Below, piece by piece: positions 1-5,482 of a DNA stretch of 12,102 bases. The number at the start of each line of letters is the position of its first letter. Positions within the stretch are counted from its first letter, which is position 1. The notes under the pieces were generated by a model. The model had not been told where the DNA came from. It did no database searches and was given only the letters and a program-made list of their open reading frames with translations. The position numbers and the translations under genes are program-made. Origin of the DNA: Candidatus Niyogiibacteriota bacterium (GTDB lineage: Bacteria; Patescibacteriota; Minisyncoccia; 1-14-0-10-42-19); the NCBI GenBank assembly GCA_016204155.1, contig JACQLG010000058.1, positions 1 to 12,102 of the forward strand, given 5' to 3'.

Positions 1-52
1 ATTTCGAAATATCATTATTATTTTGGCCTAATTTTATATCACGCAGAGCATG

Positions 53-71
53 AAAAAGGCAAAAAATTGCC
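53..71 (-). terminator. Possible minus-strand terminator hairpin
   Basis: GGCAA (58-62) and TTGCC (67-71) can form a 5-bp stem with an AAAA loop. Read on the minus strand, the stem is followed by five T (57-53), the layout of a weak intrinsic terminator. No minus-strand gene lies directly upstream of it in the window, so it may be chance in AT-rich DNA. Confidence 0.25.
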
Positions 72-128
72 CAAAAGCATAAGAAAAATACTCAGCCTTA
101 CATCGTCATAACATCACAATCTTTGTCT

Positions 129-140
129 TATAATAGGAGG
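129..140 (+). promoter_or_regulatory. -10 box abutting a Shine-Dalgarno sequence
   Basis: A perfect TATAAT (129-134) is directly followed by AGGAGG (135-140), 7 nt before the GTG start at 148. No convincing -35 hexamer is visible about 17 nt upstream. If TATAAT were the working -10 box, transcription would start near 141 and exclude the AGGAGG. Only one of the two signals can therefore work as it appears, unless another promoter lies further upstream. Confidence 0.4.
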
Positions 141-147
141 CGCGTAA

Positions 148-567
148 GTGAAAAAGAAAAGATATGTAGTTGCAGAAACATTTTCGCAGGAAAAATACGA
201 CGGTGAACTTACAATCAGAATTTCTGGCGGCGGCATCGCTAAAAAAAGAGAATATGAATTATACAAAAAACTGACTGCTAACGTTGATACATTTCACAAT
301 GTTACTATAACGCGCTGGCTTGTAGGCATTACATTGGCCATTGATTTATATTGGGATCAAGATGACACTGTGCAAATAGAAAATCCATGCTGGGATAAAA
401 TTCTCCCAAAAGTAGAAAAAGCATTCCGTAGATTCTTCTGCGATTATCAAGCATGTTTTCGCCACCAAATAGTAAACAATTCACCCGACCCTAATAGTAT
501 TATTAAAAATCGGAGGGAACAGGACTTGAAAGAATATCAAAGTGTTCAATATATTATTGGTGTTTAG
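148..567 (+). CDS. Hypothetical protein, 139 aa
   Basis: I do not recognise this protein. The GTG start is chosen because AGGAGG ends 7 nt before it. The protein is soluble and mixed-charge, with a lysine-rich N-terminus. A moderately hydrophobic stretch around residues 53-67 (TRWLVGITLAIDLYW) looks more like a buried strand or helix than a membrane segment. Two cysteines and aromatic residues lie around 95-106 (RRFFCDYQACF). The tail is polar and Asn/Arg-rich. It stands alone: a hairpin terminator follows, and the next intact gene is 411 bp away. Its strong Shine-Dalgarno and GTG start differ from most genes to the right, which suggests it may be acquired. Ordinary codon use, a good ribosome site and a terminator support it being real. 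Its function is unknown. Confidence 0.65.
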   Translation: MKKKRYVVAETFSQEKYDGELTIRISGGGIAKKREYELYKKLTANVDTFHNVTITRWLVGITLAIDLYWDQDDTVQIENPCWDKILPKVEKAFRRFFCDYQACFRHQIVNNSPDPNSIIKNRREQDLKEYQSVQYIIGV

Positions 568-579
568 TTCCTAAGTGAT

Positions 580-616
580 AAGCCGTGATTAGCAAGCGCT
601 ATGCGGCTTTTGTTTT
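580..616 (+). terminator. Intrinsic terminator after the 139-aa gene
   Basis: AAGCCG (580-585) pairs with CGGCTT (604-609). Inside it, TAGC (590-593) pairs with GCTA (598-601) around an AAGC loop. The outer stem runs into TTTTGTTTT (608-616). The hairpin begins 12 nt after the stop codon of the 148-567 gene. Confidence 0.65.
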
Positions 617-669
617 AGATAATTGTTTGTAAAGGAAACTCAACAAATGTGGATATTCCGACCCATTGT

Positions 670-867
670 TTAATAAATTTGGCAATACATTGAGTCAAAA
701 TTACCGCAGTTCACAAAATCACAATGTTGAAGATAGTTACGATCGTATTTATATTCAACATGATAATTCATATGGACAAAGCCTGGACCTCGCGAGAGGT
801 CTAGTTCCACATCAATAATCGAGCCCTTCAGCCCAACGATTTGCGCGGAGTGGAGTTTAACTGACAT
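670..867 (-). pseudogene. comM: comM (yifB) 5' fragment, broken
   Basis: Reading leftward from the ATG at 867, the first 30 codons match my memory of the conserved N-terminus of ComM, the Mg-chelatase-like AAA+ helicase used in natural transformation. The run SVKLHSAQIVGLKGSIIDVE is followed by LDLSRG and PGF, where the family has HSAQ..GL...IVDVEVDLS.GLP.F. The expected Leu after SRG is missing. A one-base insertion after the Phe codon would restore Ser-Ile, but a stop follows at once, and the expected IVGLPD motif is absent in all three frames. The frame then runs through unrelated sequence to a stop at 670. Intact ComM is about 500 residues, so over 90% is gone, including Walker A and Walker B. 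A TACACT about 9 nt before the ATG looks like the short-leader promoters of the resident genes. The identification is from remembered motifs, not a search. Confidence 0.6.
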
Positions 868-914
868 ATGGGGTTTAGTGTAGCAATTTTGTTGTTTACT
901 GGAAAGGTGTATGT

Positions 915-944
915 TTGCCTTCCCACTTTCTTGCATGTTAGGAT
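915..944 (+). promoter_or_regulatory. Possible promoter of the HIT gene
   Basis: TTGCCT (915-920) is followed after 18 nt by TAGGAT (939-944). The -10 is preceded by TGT (936-938), an extended -10 arrangement. Transcription would start near 951, leaving a leader of about 28 nt that carries the Shine-Dalgarno sequence AAAAGGAG (964-971). Confidence 0.4.
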
Positions 945-978
945 CAAATAGAAGTTAATACCAAAAAGGAGAAAGGAA

Positions 979-1353
979 ATGGAAGATAATCTTTGTTTTC
1001 TTTGTGAAGCAATGGATCTAAAGAATGGAAGTTGGGTTACTGCATGGGAGCCGTTCCCTGTAAATATCGGCCATATGAAAATAATCCCGTTAAGACATGA
1101 GGCAACTTTGTTTGACCTTACTGAAAAAGAGGAATCTGACTTTTGGGATATTTTGAAAAGAACTAAAGCATACCTTGATACTTCTCTCGGCAAGCACAAA
1201 CCAAGTGGCTACAATGTCGGCATAAATATTGGTGAAGCGGCAGGCCAGACAATAATGCATCTCCATATTCATATGATTCCTCGTTATGAAGGTGATGTTG
1301 ACAATCCTCGCGGTGGGATAAGAAATATAAAGCCACCTTTAATCAGTTGGTAA
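979..1353 (+). CDS. HIT-family nucleotide hydrolase
   Basis: This is a 124-aa histidine-triad protein. Members hydrolyse or transfer nucleotidyl groups from dinucleoside polyphosphates (Ap4A-type), AMP-lysine and similar substrates in the cytoplasm; the exact substrate is not readable here. The catalytic triad HLHIH lies at residues 94-98, with His96 as the expected nucleophile by family rule. The upstream GxNxGxxAGQ segment is at 81-90. The N-terminal CFLC (Cys6, Cys9) is the zinc-binding pair found in many members, and GH at 31-32 and H40 lie where further metal or substrate contacts are usual. The RYEGDVDNPRGG tail after the triad is typical of Ap4A-hydrolase-like HIT proteins. The length is normal. 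The start is supported by AAAAGGAG, whose last base is 7 nt before the ATG. It is monocistronic, with a terminator directly after it. Confidence 0.93.
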   Translation: MEDNLCFLCEAMDLKNGSWVTAWEPFPVNIGHMKIIPLRHEATLFDLTEKEESDFWDILKRTKAYLDTSLGKHKPSGYNVGINIGEAAGQTIMHLHIHMIPRYEGDVDNPRGGIRNIKPPLISW

Positions 1354-1358
1354 ACATA

Positions 1359-1386
1359 AAACTCCGAGAATATCCCGGAGTTTTTA
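1359..1386. terminator. Bidirectional terminator between convergent genes
   Basis: AAACTCCG (1359-1366) pairs perfectly with CGGAGTTT (1376-1383) around a 9-nt loop. A T-run (1381-1385) follows on the plus strand and an A-run (1357-1361) precedes the stem, so it can also act on the minus strand. It sits between the HIT gene and the convergent 91-aa gene. Confidence 0.8.
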
Positions 1387-1413
1387 TTGAAGAAAGAATC
1401 CCTTTTACCAGAA

Positions 1414-1689
1414 TTAATCCGTATCATGCAACCATAAATATATGTCGTCGCCAATCAATGCAATTCTCGCCCTATCTTCTCTAATGAGTTCATTGACGGC
1501 ATCATCAATGCCAATGCAACAACTAAGATGCTCTTCAGTAAGGACGCCTAGTTTTATTGCCTGTGCTTTTAGTTCTTTAACCTCGATCCCGCCTAGTGCA
1601 CGATGGGCCAAAAGTTGGCACATAAAGTTCTCTTTTAAAGTACAAGTAGTTTCTGTTTGCTCCTTTTGTCTCAGTTCCACAATATCCAT
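1414..1689 (-). CDS. Hypothetical protein, 91 aa, possible winged-helix
   Basis: I do not recognise this protein. The ATG at 1689 is preferred over an upstream frame-compatible start because AGGGAGG lies 7 nt before it. Residues about 35-62 (IEVKELKAQAIKLGVLTEEH and on) and 65-91 have a helix-helix-strand pattern. It ends in a hydrophobic hairpin (ARIALIGDDIYLWLHD) that could be the wing of a winged helix-turn-helix; this is inference from pattern only. Cys56-Cys57 is an adjacent pair. It has its own strong promoter at 1722-1749 with a duplicated upstream region, and it converges on the HIT gene across a shared terminator. It is probably cytoplasmic, and a small regulator is one reasonable guess. 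Confidence 0.65.
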   Translation of the reverse strand: MDIVELRQKEQTETTCTLKENFMCQLLAHRALGGIEVKELKAQAIKLGVLTEEHLSCCIGIDDAVNELIREDRARIALIGDDIYLWLHDTD

Positions 1690-1721
1690 ATACAACCTCC
1701 CTATTTTTTTTACTATTACAT

Positions 1722-1749
1722 ATATTAGCACCAGTTAAAACGATGTCAA
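1722..1749 (-). promoter_or_regulatory. Strong minus-strand promoter
   Basis: On the minus strand, a perfect TTGACA (1749-1744) is followed by a 16-nt spacer and TAATAT (1727-1722). The -10 is preceded by TGC, an extended -10. Predicted transcription starts near 1715, which gives the 91-aa gene a leader of about 26 nt with its Shine-Dalgarno site. The -35 lies inside the proximal copy of the 46-bp repeat. Confidence 0.65.
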
Positions 1750-1833
1750 GACGCTTAAATATATCAGGTCAAAATCACCGTCGTGTCAAACGATGTCAAG
1801 ACGCTTAAATATATCAGGTCAAAATCACCGTCG
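1738..1833. repeat. 46-bp perfect tandem duplication
   Basis: Positions 1738-1783 and 1788-1833 are identical over 46 bp, separated by TGTC, a period of 50. Each copy contains CGATGTCAAGACG, a central TTAAATATATCA and GTCAAAATCACCGTCG. The copy nearest the 91-aa gene supplies its -35 box, and the other copy repeats that hexamer upstream without a good -10. The remaining spacer (1834-1916) holds an 8-bp inverted repeat, AAAATCTG (1854-1861) and CAGATTTT (1888-1895), and no gene that I can see. Confidence 0.95.
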
Positions 1834-1916
1834 GAAAATCTTATTTCTAGGGCAAAATCTGCGGTCAACATTGTGCTCATTGCATCTCAGATTTTGTAAG
1901 ATTTAAAAAGGCTGAA

Positions 1917-2165
1917 TTAAAACTCCAGCTTTACTCCGACTTTATCTGCGATCTGTTGAAGCCACTTTTCGTGACGGTCAACCCTATGCGTAATTACGAC
2001 ATACTCTTTATGCATATCTTCAACGGCTTTCGCCAATTTATCGACCGAAACGGATAACGCCTGAATACTTTCTTTCAAAGCTGAAACCTCTTCTTTAATT
2101 TCCTGAACATCTTCTTTCGTCGCTACAACATTTATTATTTTCTGAATATCTTGATCAGTAAGCAT
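1917..2165 (-). CDS. Small coiled-coil protein, 82 aa
   Basis: This short protein is almost all helix. Residues about 14-60 carry heptad-like spacing of Val, Ile and Leu among Glu, Lys and Asp, typical of a coiled coil. The opening MLTDQDIQKI and the ending HRVDRHEKWLQQIADKVGVK match a small protein type I recall as frequent in Parcubacteria and related genomes, of unknown function. There is no signal peptide or membrane segment. The start at 2165 is supported by a promoter whose -10 box ends 9 nt before the ATG, which predicts a leaderless mRNA. It is divergent from the Kef-type antiporter with 69 bp between the starts. A structural or adaptor role through oligomerisation is plausible but not shown. 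Confidence 0.85.
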   Translation of the reverse strand: MLTDQDIQKIINVVATKEDVQEIKEEVSALKESIQALSVSVDKLAKAVEDMHKEYVVITHRVDRHEKWLQQIADKVGVKLEF

Positions 2166-2173
2166 ATATTTGC

Positions 2174-2201
2174 ATTATAAGCCGGGCATGAAATTTGTAA
2201 A
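2174..2201 (-). promoter_or_regulatory. Promoter of the coiled-coil gene
   Basis: On the minus strand, TTTACA (2201-2196), a 16-nt spacer and a perfect TATAAT (2179-2174) are seen. The -10 ends 9 nt before the ATG at 2165, so the transcript should have almost no 5' leader. No Shine-Dalgarno sequence is present. Confidence 0.7.
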
Positions 2202-2220
2202 GCAATCATCCGTAAATTAT

Positions 2221-2226
2221 TATAGT
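2221..2226 (+). promoter_or_regulatory. -10 box of the Kef-type gene
   Basis: TATAGT (2221-2226) ends 9 nt before the ATG at 2235. No good -35 is visible. The AGGAGG at 2240-2245 lies inside the coding region and has no suitable in-frame start at the right distance, so the ATG at 2235 is kept and a leaderless mRNA is predicted. The divergent promoter of the coiled-coil gene overlaps this region. Confidence 0.45.
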
Positions 2227-2234
2227 AGTATATC

Positions 2235-3917
2235 ATGACAGGAGGAATAGTTGAGATTGCGATCGTTATTGTTATAGCAGCCCTTCTCGGCATACTTGCG
2301 GCGATTCTGCGGCAACCCTTGGTGCTTGCATATCTCGCAACGGGTGCCGTGATCGGATACTTCGGATTTTTGAATGTTACGGACAAGGAGTTTTTCCGTG
2401 TGTTCTCCGACCTCGGCATCATGTTCCTTCTTTTTCTTGTCGGCCTTGAGATTAATTACACGTCGCTCCGGCTTGTAGGAAAAACATCGCTCATTATAGG
2501 CTTGGGGCAGATTATTTTTACCTCGCTTATCGGATTCGGCATTGCGACCCTTCTTGGCTTTGAGATGCTTCCCGCACTATACATTGCTGTCGCCCTCACA
2601 TTCTCAAGCACTATTATCGTCATTAAAATCCTCTCCGACAAAAAAGACTTAAACAGCTTATACGGGAAAATCAGCATCGGATTTCTGCTCGTACAGGACT
2701 TTGTCGCAATCCTTATTCTTATCATGCTTGCGGGGATACAAAACGGGGGAGAATTCCACGCGACCTCTCTTCTTGTAACAATCGCTGAAGGCCTTGGGCT
2801 CTTCCTTATCATGCTCTGGCTCGGAAGAAAGATCATGCCGAAGATTTTTGACATTATTGCGCACTCCCAAGAACTGCTTTTTGTGGCAAGCCTTGCGTGG
2901 GTATTGTTCATTGTCGCGATTGTCTCAAAAATTGGATTCTCAATTGAGATAGGCGGGTTCTTAGCCGGACTCGCGCTCGCAAATTCTTCAGAACATTTCC
3001 AAATCGCAAACCGCATCAAATCGCTCCGCGATTTTTTTATTCTTATCTTTTTTGTCATCTTGGGATCGTCGCTGGCGCTTGCAAACTTCGGCGGATTGTC
3101 AACAACAATCATTATACTTTCCGTCTTCGTGCTTATCGGTAACCCGCTAATCGTTATGATCCTTATGGGCATAATGGGATATCGCGCGCGAACAAGTTTT
3201 TTTGCGGGCGTGACGGTCGCTCAAATTTCCGAATTCAGCTTGATCTTAGCTGCCCTCGGCCTTAAAACCGGACATATCAGGGAAAGTGACGCCGCAGTCA
3301 TCACGGCGGTCGGAATCATTACCATCACGCTTTCGTCATATCTCATGATACATGCCGAACGCATCTTCCACGCATTCAAAAAATACCTTTCCTTTTTTGA
3401 ACGGAAACATCACGCGAGAGAACAATCATTCGCATCTTCCCCAAAATCAATCGTGCTTATCGGATTCCACCGGACGGGCGCGAGCATTGCCTCAGAACTT
3501 CCGAAAGACGACTTGCTTGTTGTCGATTTTGACCCGAATATCATCCATGCCCTTCAAAAACATTCAATTGCCCATGTATTTGGCGACATGAACGACACTT
3601 CAATTCTTGACGAATCAAAAATCAAAAAAGCGAAATTGATTATCTCAACAAATCCGGAGCTTGATGACAACATCATGCTATTGAGCTATTTGGGCGCGAC
3701 ACGAAAACGCTTAAATACAATTATCGTTCGCGCGCGCACCGATAATGAGGCGCGGATTTTATACCAGAAAGGAGCGGACTATGTCATCATCCCGCATTTT
3801 ACAACGGGGCAATACATAGGAAAGATTATTGCGCAAGGATTCAAAAAGAGCGCTTTTCGCGCTCTCCAAAAAAAAGATATCTCGCTTCTTGAACGCAGAG
3901 ACTCGCTACTCTCCTGA
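2235..3917 (+). CDS. Kef-type cation/proton antiporter with RCK-like domain
   Basis: This is a 560-aa CPA2-family inner-membrane protein exchanging K+ or Na+ for protons. About 12 hydrophobic segments occupy residues 5-375. The FSSTIIVIKILSD motif starts at 123 and VQDFVAI at 153-159, with Gln154-Asp155 in the position of the family's ion-binding acidic residue. A short basic linker (about 378-402) leads to a cytoplasmic TrkA-N/RCK-like Rossmann domain at about 405-520. Its first strand and turn read IVLIGFHRTG (406-415) and the second strand ends in VVDFDP (429-434). The usual GxGxxG is therefore relaxed to GFHRTG, so NAD(H) or other nucleotide binding is plausible but less certain. No TrkA-C domain is evident; the tail after about 530 is short and charged. 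The antiporter probably handles pH or K+ balance. It overlaps the convergent dksA-like gene by 12 bp. Confidence 0.9.
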   Translation: MTGGIVEIAIVIVIAALLGILAAILRQPLVLAYLATGAVIGYFGFLNVTDKEFFRVFSDLGIMFLLFLVGLEINYTSLRLVGKTSLIIGLGQIIFTSLIGFGIATLLGFEMLPALYIAVALTFSSTIIVIKILSDKKDLNSLYGKISIGFLLVQDFVAILILIMLAGIQNGGEFHATSLLVTIAEGLGLFLIMLWLGRKIMPKIFDIIAHSQELLFVASLAWVLFIVAIVSKIGFSIEIGGFLAGLALANSSEHFQIANRIKSLRDFFILIFFVILGSSLALANFGGLSTTIIILSVFVLIGNPLIVMILMGIMGYRARTSFFAGVTVAQISEFSLILAALGLKTGHIRESDAAVITAVGIITITLSSYLMIHAERIFHAFKKYLSFFERKHHAREQSFASSPKSIVLIGFHRTGASIASELPKDDLLVVDFDPNIIHALQKHSIAHVFGDMNDTSILDESKIKKAKLIISTNPELDDNIMLLSYLGATRKRLNTIIVRARTDNEARILYQKGADYVIIPHFTTGQYIGKIIAQGFKKSAFRALQKKDISLLERRDSLLS

Positions 3918-4277
3918 CGATATATCGCGCGCATGCTTGATGCATGTTCGTGCCGCAGGGTTGGCTTCAAGCCGTGCTTCAGGAATATCTTCTCCGTCTA
4001 TGTCGCATTTTCCGAAAACGCCTCTCTTTATCCTGTCTAATCCAGCCATCACTTCTTTCAGACGCGCCTCAAGCTGATATTCAATGCCGACCTCATTATC
4101 AAGTTCTTCAAACGTATCTGACAGCTCGTTCGCATCAGAGATCATGGGATTTAAGTCGGGCGTTTTAGGATTCCATTCGCCGGGGACATCGGCATCGGGT
4201 GAAGCTATTTTTTTTAGCTGGCCCTCAAGCCGTACGCGTTCCTCTTCAAGCTTTGTACGAAAATGGCCTATATTCAT
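3906..4277 (-). CDS. DksA/TraR-family zinc-finger protein
   Basis: This is a 123-aa protein from the fifth Met of the open frame. That start is chosen because a promoter -10 box ends 8 nt before it. DksA/TraR proteins enter the RNA polymerase secondary channel and modify initiation, often together with ppGpp. Residues 5-25 and about 55-85 form the two arms of a predicted helical coiled-coil hairpin. Between them lies a loop rich in Asp and Pro, with the acidic tip possibly around DLNPMISDANE (41-51). The C-terminal finger has Cys91-x2-Asp94 and Cys112-x2-His115 in place of four cysteines, followed by the family's PxARLEANPAA signature. Zinc could still bind through a Cys/Asp/Cys/His set, or the fold may be metal-free. 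It is divergent from the DHH-like gene and overlaps the Kef gene's 3' end. Confidence 0.88.
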   Translation of the reverse strand: MNIGHFRTKLEEERVRLEGQLKKIASPDADVPGEWNPKTPDLNPMISDANELSDTFEELDNEVGIEYQLEARLKEVMAGLDRIKRGVFGKCDIDGEDIPEARLEANPAARTCIKHARDISSGE

Positions 4278-4284
4278 TACCATA

Positions 4285-4313
4285 ATCATACATTATTTCT
4301 CTGCTTTATTCAA
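4285..4313 (-). promoter_or_regulatory. Promoter of the dksA-like gene
   Basis: On the minus strand, TTGAAT (4313-4308), a 17-nt spacer and TATGAT (4290-4285) are seen. The predicted start of transcription (about 4278) falls at the ATG at 4277. Two in-frame ATG codons further upstream (4289 and 4283) would lie in or next to the -10 box, which argues against them. Confidence 0.65.
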
Positions 4314-4361
4314 TAATGAGAAACTGGATGCGGCAGGAGAAATATGCTATAGATACATGTA

Positions 4362-5426
4362 ATGAATAGCGCACTCTCATCAATAAAAACACTCGTGGAA
4401 GAAAATGACACGTTCGCAATTGCGACATTGCCGGGCGCTTGCGTATCCGCGCTTTTTGCCAGGGAAGCGCTTCGGGATATCCTAAGGATCCAAAAGAAAA
4501 AACTTATCATATTTCCCGACCTGCCTGAAAAACTTAAAAATGGCTGGAACGATATTCTTCCGCCGCCCACGCCCTCCATTACGCCGAAAGTGAAAATAAG
4601 CATCCCGAAAGAGAAATCAGAAGAGGTCGCATACCATGAAGAAGAAACAGAAGCGGCTTTTGTCGTAACCCCGAAAGGGGGACTGACGCTCGGGGACGTC
4701 CGTGTCGCATTCCAGAAGCCGGAGGTAGATGCCGCATTCCTTTTTTTTAACGATGCGCATCCGTTCTTCCGACAACTCCAGGAATACATTATACTTCCGC
4801 AGAAAGATAAAATGGCTTTTTTCGGAGAAAAAAGCCATACCTATGCGGAAAAAATATATACCCTTGCGCATGACATGCGCGCAACTGATACCGCATGCTG
4901 GCCGACGCTCTTATATCTCTCATTAGCGGGCGAAACAGAACAATTCGCAATATCGGTAACTCCGAATGTTTTTTCCATTGCAGGGAAGCTTCTTGAAAAA
5001 GGCGCGGACAATACGCATCTGCCCCGCCTGCAAGAGCAAGAACGGCGAATCTCCCACGCAAATCTTTTAGGCAGAGCCCTTGCGCGCACGCAGATCGATG
5101 AGGAGCGAAATACTTCTTGGACATTTCTTGCGCAAAAAGATTTCCTCCGCTCGCAGATAGCGCCTGAAGAAAAAGAATCCGCCACTTCCGTAATCCTCCC
5201 CCAAATCCGTTCCCGTATTCCTAATGTCTCAACATCATTCATGCTGTGGGAGAAAACTCCACATATCCACTTCTGTGCATGGTCCAAAAATCCATCGGTG
5301 ATCGCGCGAATCGCAACACTTCCGGATGTCCAAACCAACGAACAGATATGTACGGGCGGCGGATTTGAAAATTTTACCCAGGCAGAACTGCGACTCCGTC
5401 AGCTCTCTCAAGAACCAATAGTCTAA
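4362..5426 (+). CDS. Degenerate DHH-family phosphoesterase-like protein
   Basis: This 354-aa protein has the outline of the DHH/DHHA1 (NrnA nanoRNase/pAp phosphatase-like) family but lacks its metal ligands. The first strand and helix (about 17-40, AIATLPGACVSALFAREAL) align with the family's HxxPDGDAxGSALAL, with DGD replaced by PGA. The segment at about 182-217, TLLYLSLAGETEQF then TPNVFSIAGKLLEKGAD, matches the family's LYxGIxxDTGxF...TxxxAAxLLxxGAD, with the Asp replaced. The C-terminus has TGGGFENFTQAEL in place of the DHHA1 GGGHxxAAG. A Pro/Lys/Glu-rich insert lies at about 64-98. It is probably inactive as a phosphoesterase and may bind a ligand or protein. TATAGA (4348-4353) ends 9 nt before the start. 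pilB starts 57 bp downstream, in the same orientation. Family assignment is from remembered motifs. Confidence 0.65.
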   Translation: MNSALSSIKTLVEENDTFAIATLPGACVSALFAREALRDILRIQKKKLIIFPDLPEKLKNGWNDILPPPTPSITPKVKISIPKEKSEEVAYHEEETEAAFVVTPKGGLTLGDVRVAFQKPEVDAAFLFFNDAHPFFRQLQEYIILPQKDKMAFFGEKSHTYAEKIYTLAHDMRATDTACWPTLLYLSLAGETEQFAISVTPNVFSIAGKLLEKGADNTHLPRLQEQERRISHANLLGRALARTQIDEERNTSWTFLAQKDFLRSQIAPEEKESATSVILPQIRSRIPNVSTSFMLWEKTPHIHFCAWSKNPSVIARIATLPDVQTNEQICTGGGFENFTQAELRLRQLSQEPIV

Positions 5427-5470
5427 AAAAGATTGCTCCCGGAGAAATGCGTTCGTGGGGCAAAATACGG

Positions 5471-5476
5471 TACAAT
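5471..5476 (+). promoter_or_regulatory. -10 box of pilB
   Basis: TACAAT (5471-5476) ends 7 nt before the ATG at 5483, so transcription should start at or next to the start codon. No clear -35 is visible about 17 nt upstream. It could be one of two ways of making pilB mRNA, since the upstream DHH-like gene may also read through. Confidence 0.45.
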
Positions 5477-5482
5477 GGAATA

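Noticed and set aside
828..1199. A 123-aa minus-strand reading frame
   Set aside because: It overlaps the HIT gene in antisense and shows no recognisable motif. The comM similarity is in a different frame.
1738..1833. The 46-bp repeat pair as a CRISPR array
   Set aside because: There are only two copies, the gap is 4 nt, and no cas gene is present.
2456..3172. A 238-aa minus-strand reading frame
   Set aside because: It lies wholly inside the Kef-type gene and its protein is low-complexity Ser/Ile/Pro-rich, as expected from antisense of membrane-protein codons.
4335..4352. AGGAG followed by a two-codon ATG-CTA-TAG mini-frame before the DHH-like gene
   Set aside because: It lies upstream of the expected transcription start and is most likely chance.
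4841..5338. A 165-aa minus-strand reading frame
   Set aside because: It is a shadow of the DHH-like gene, with a basic, Cys/Ser-rich composition and no motif or ribosome site.
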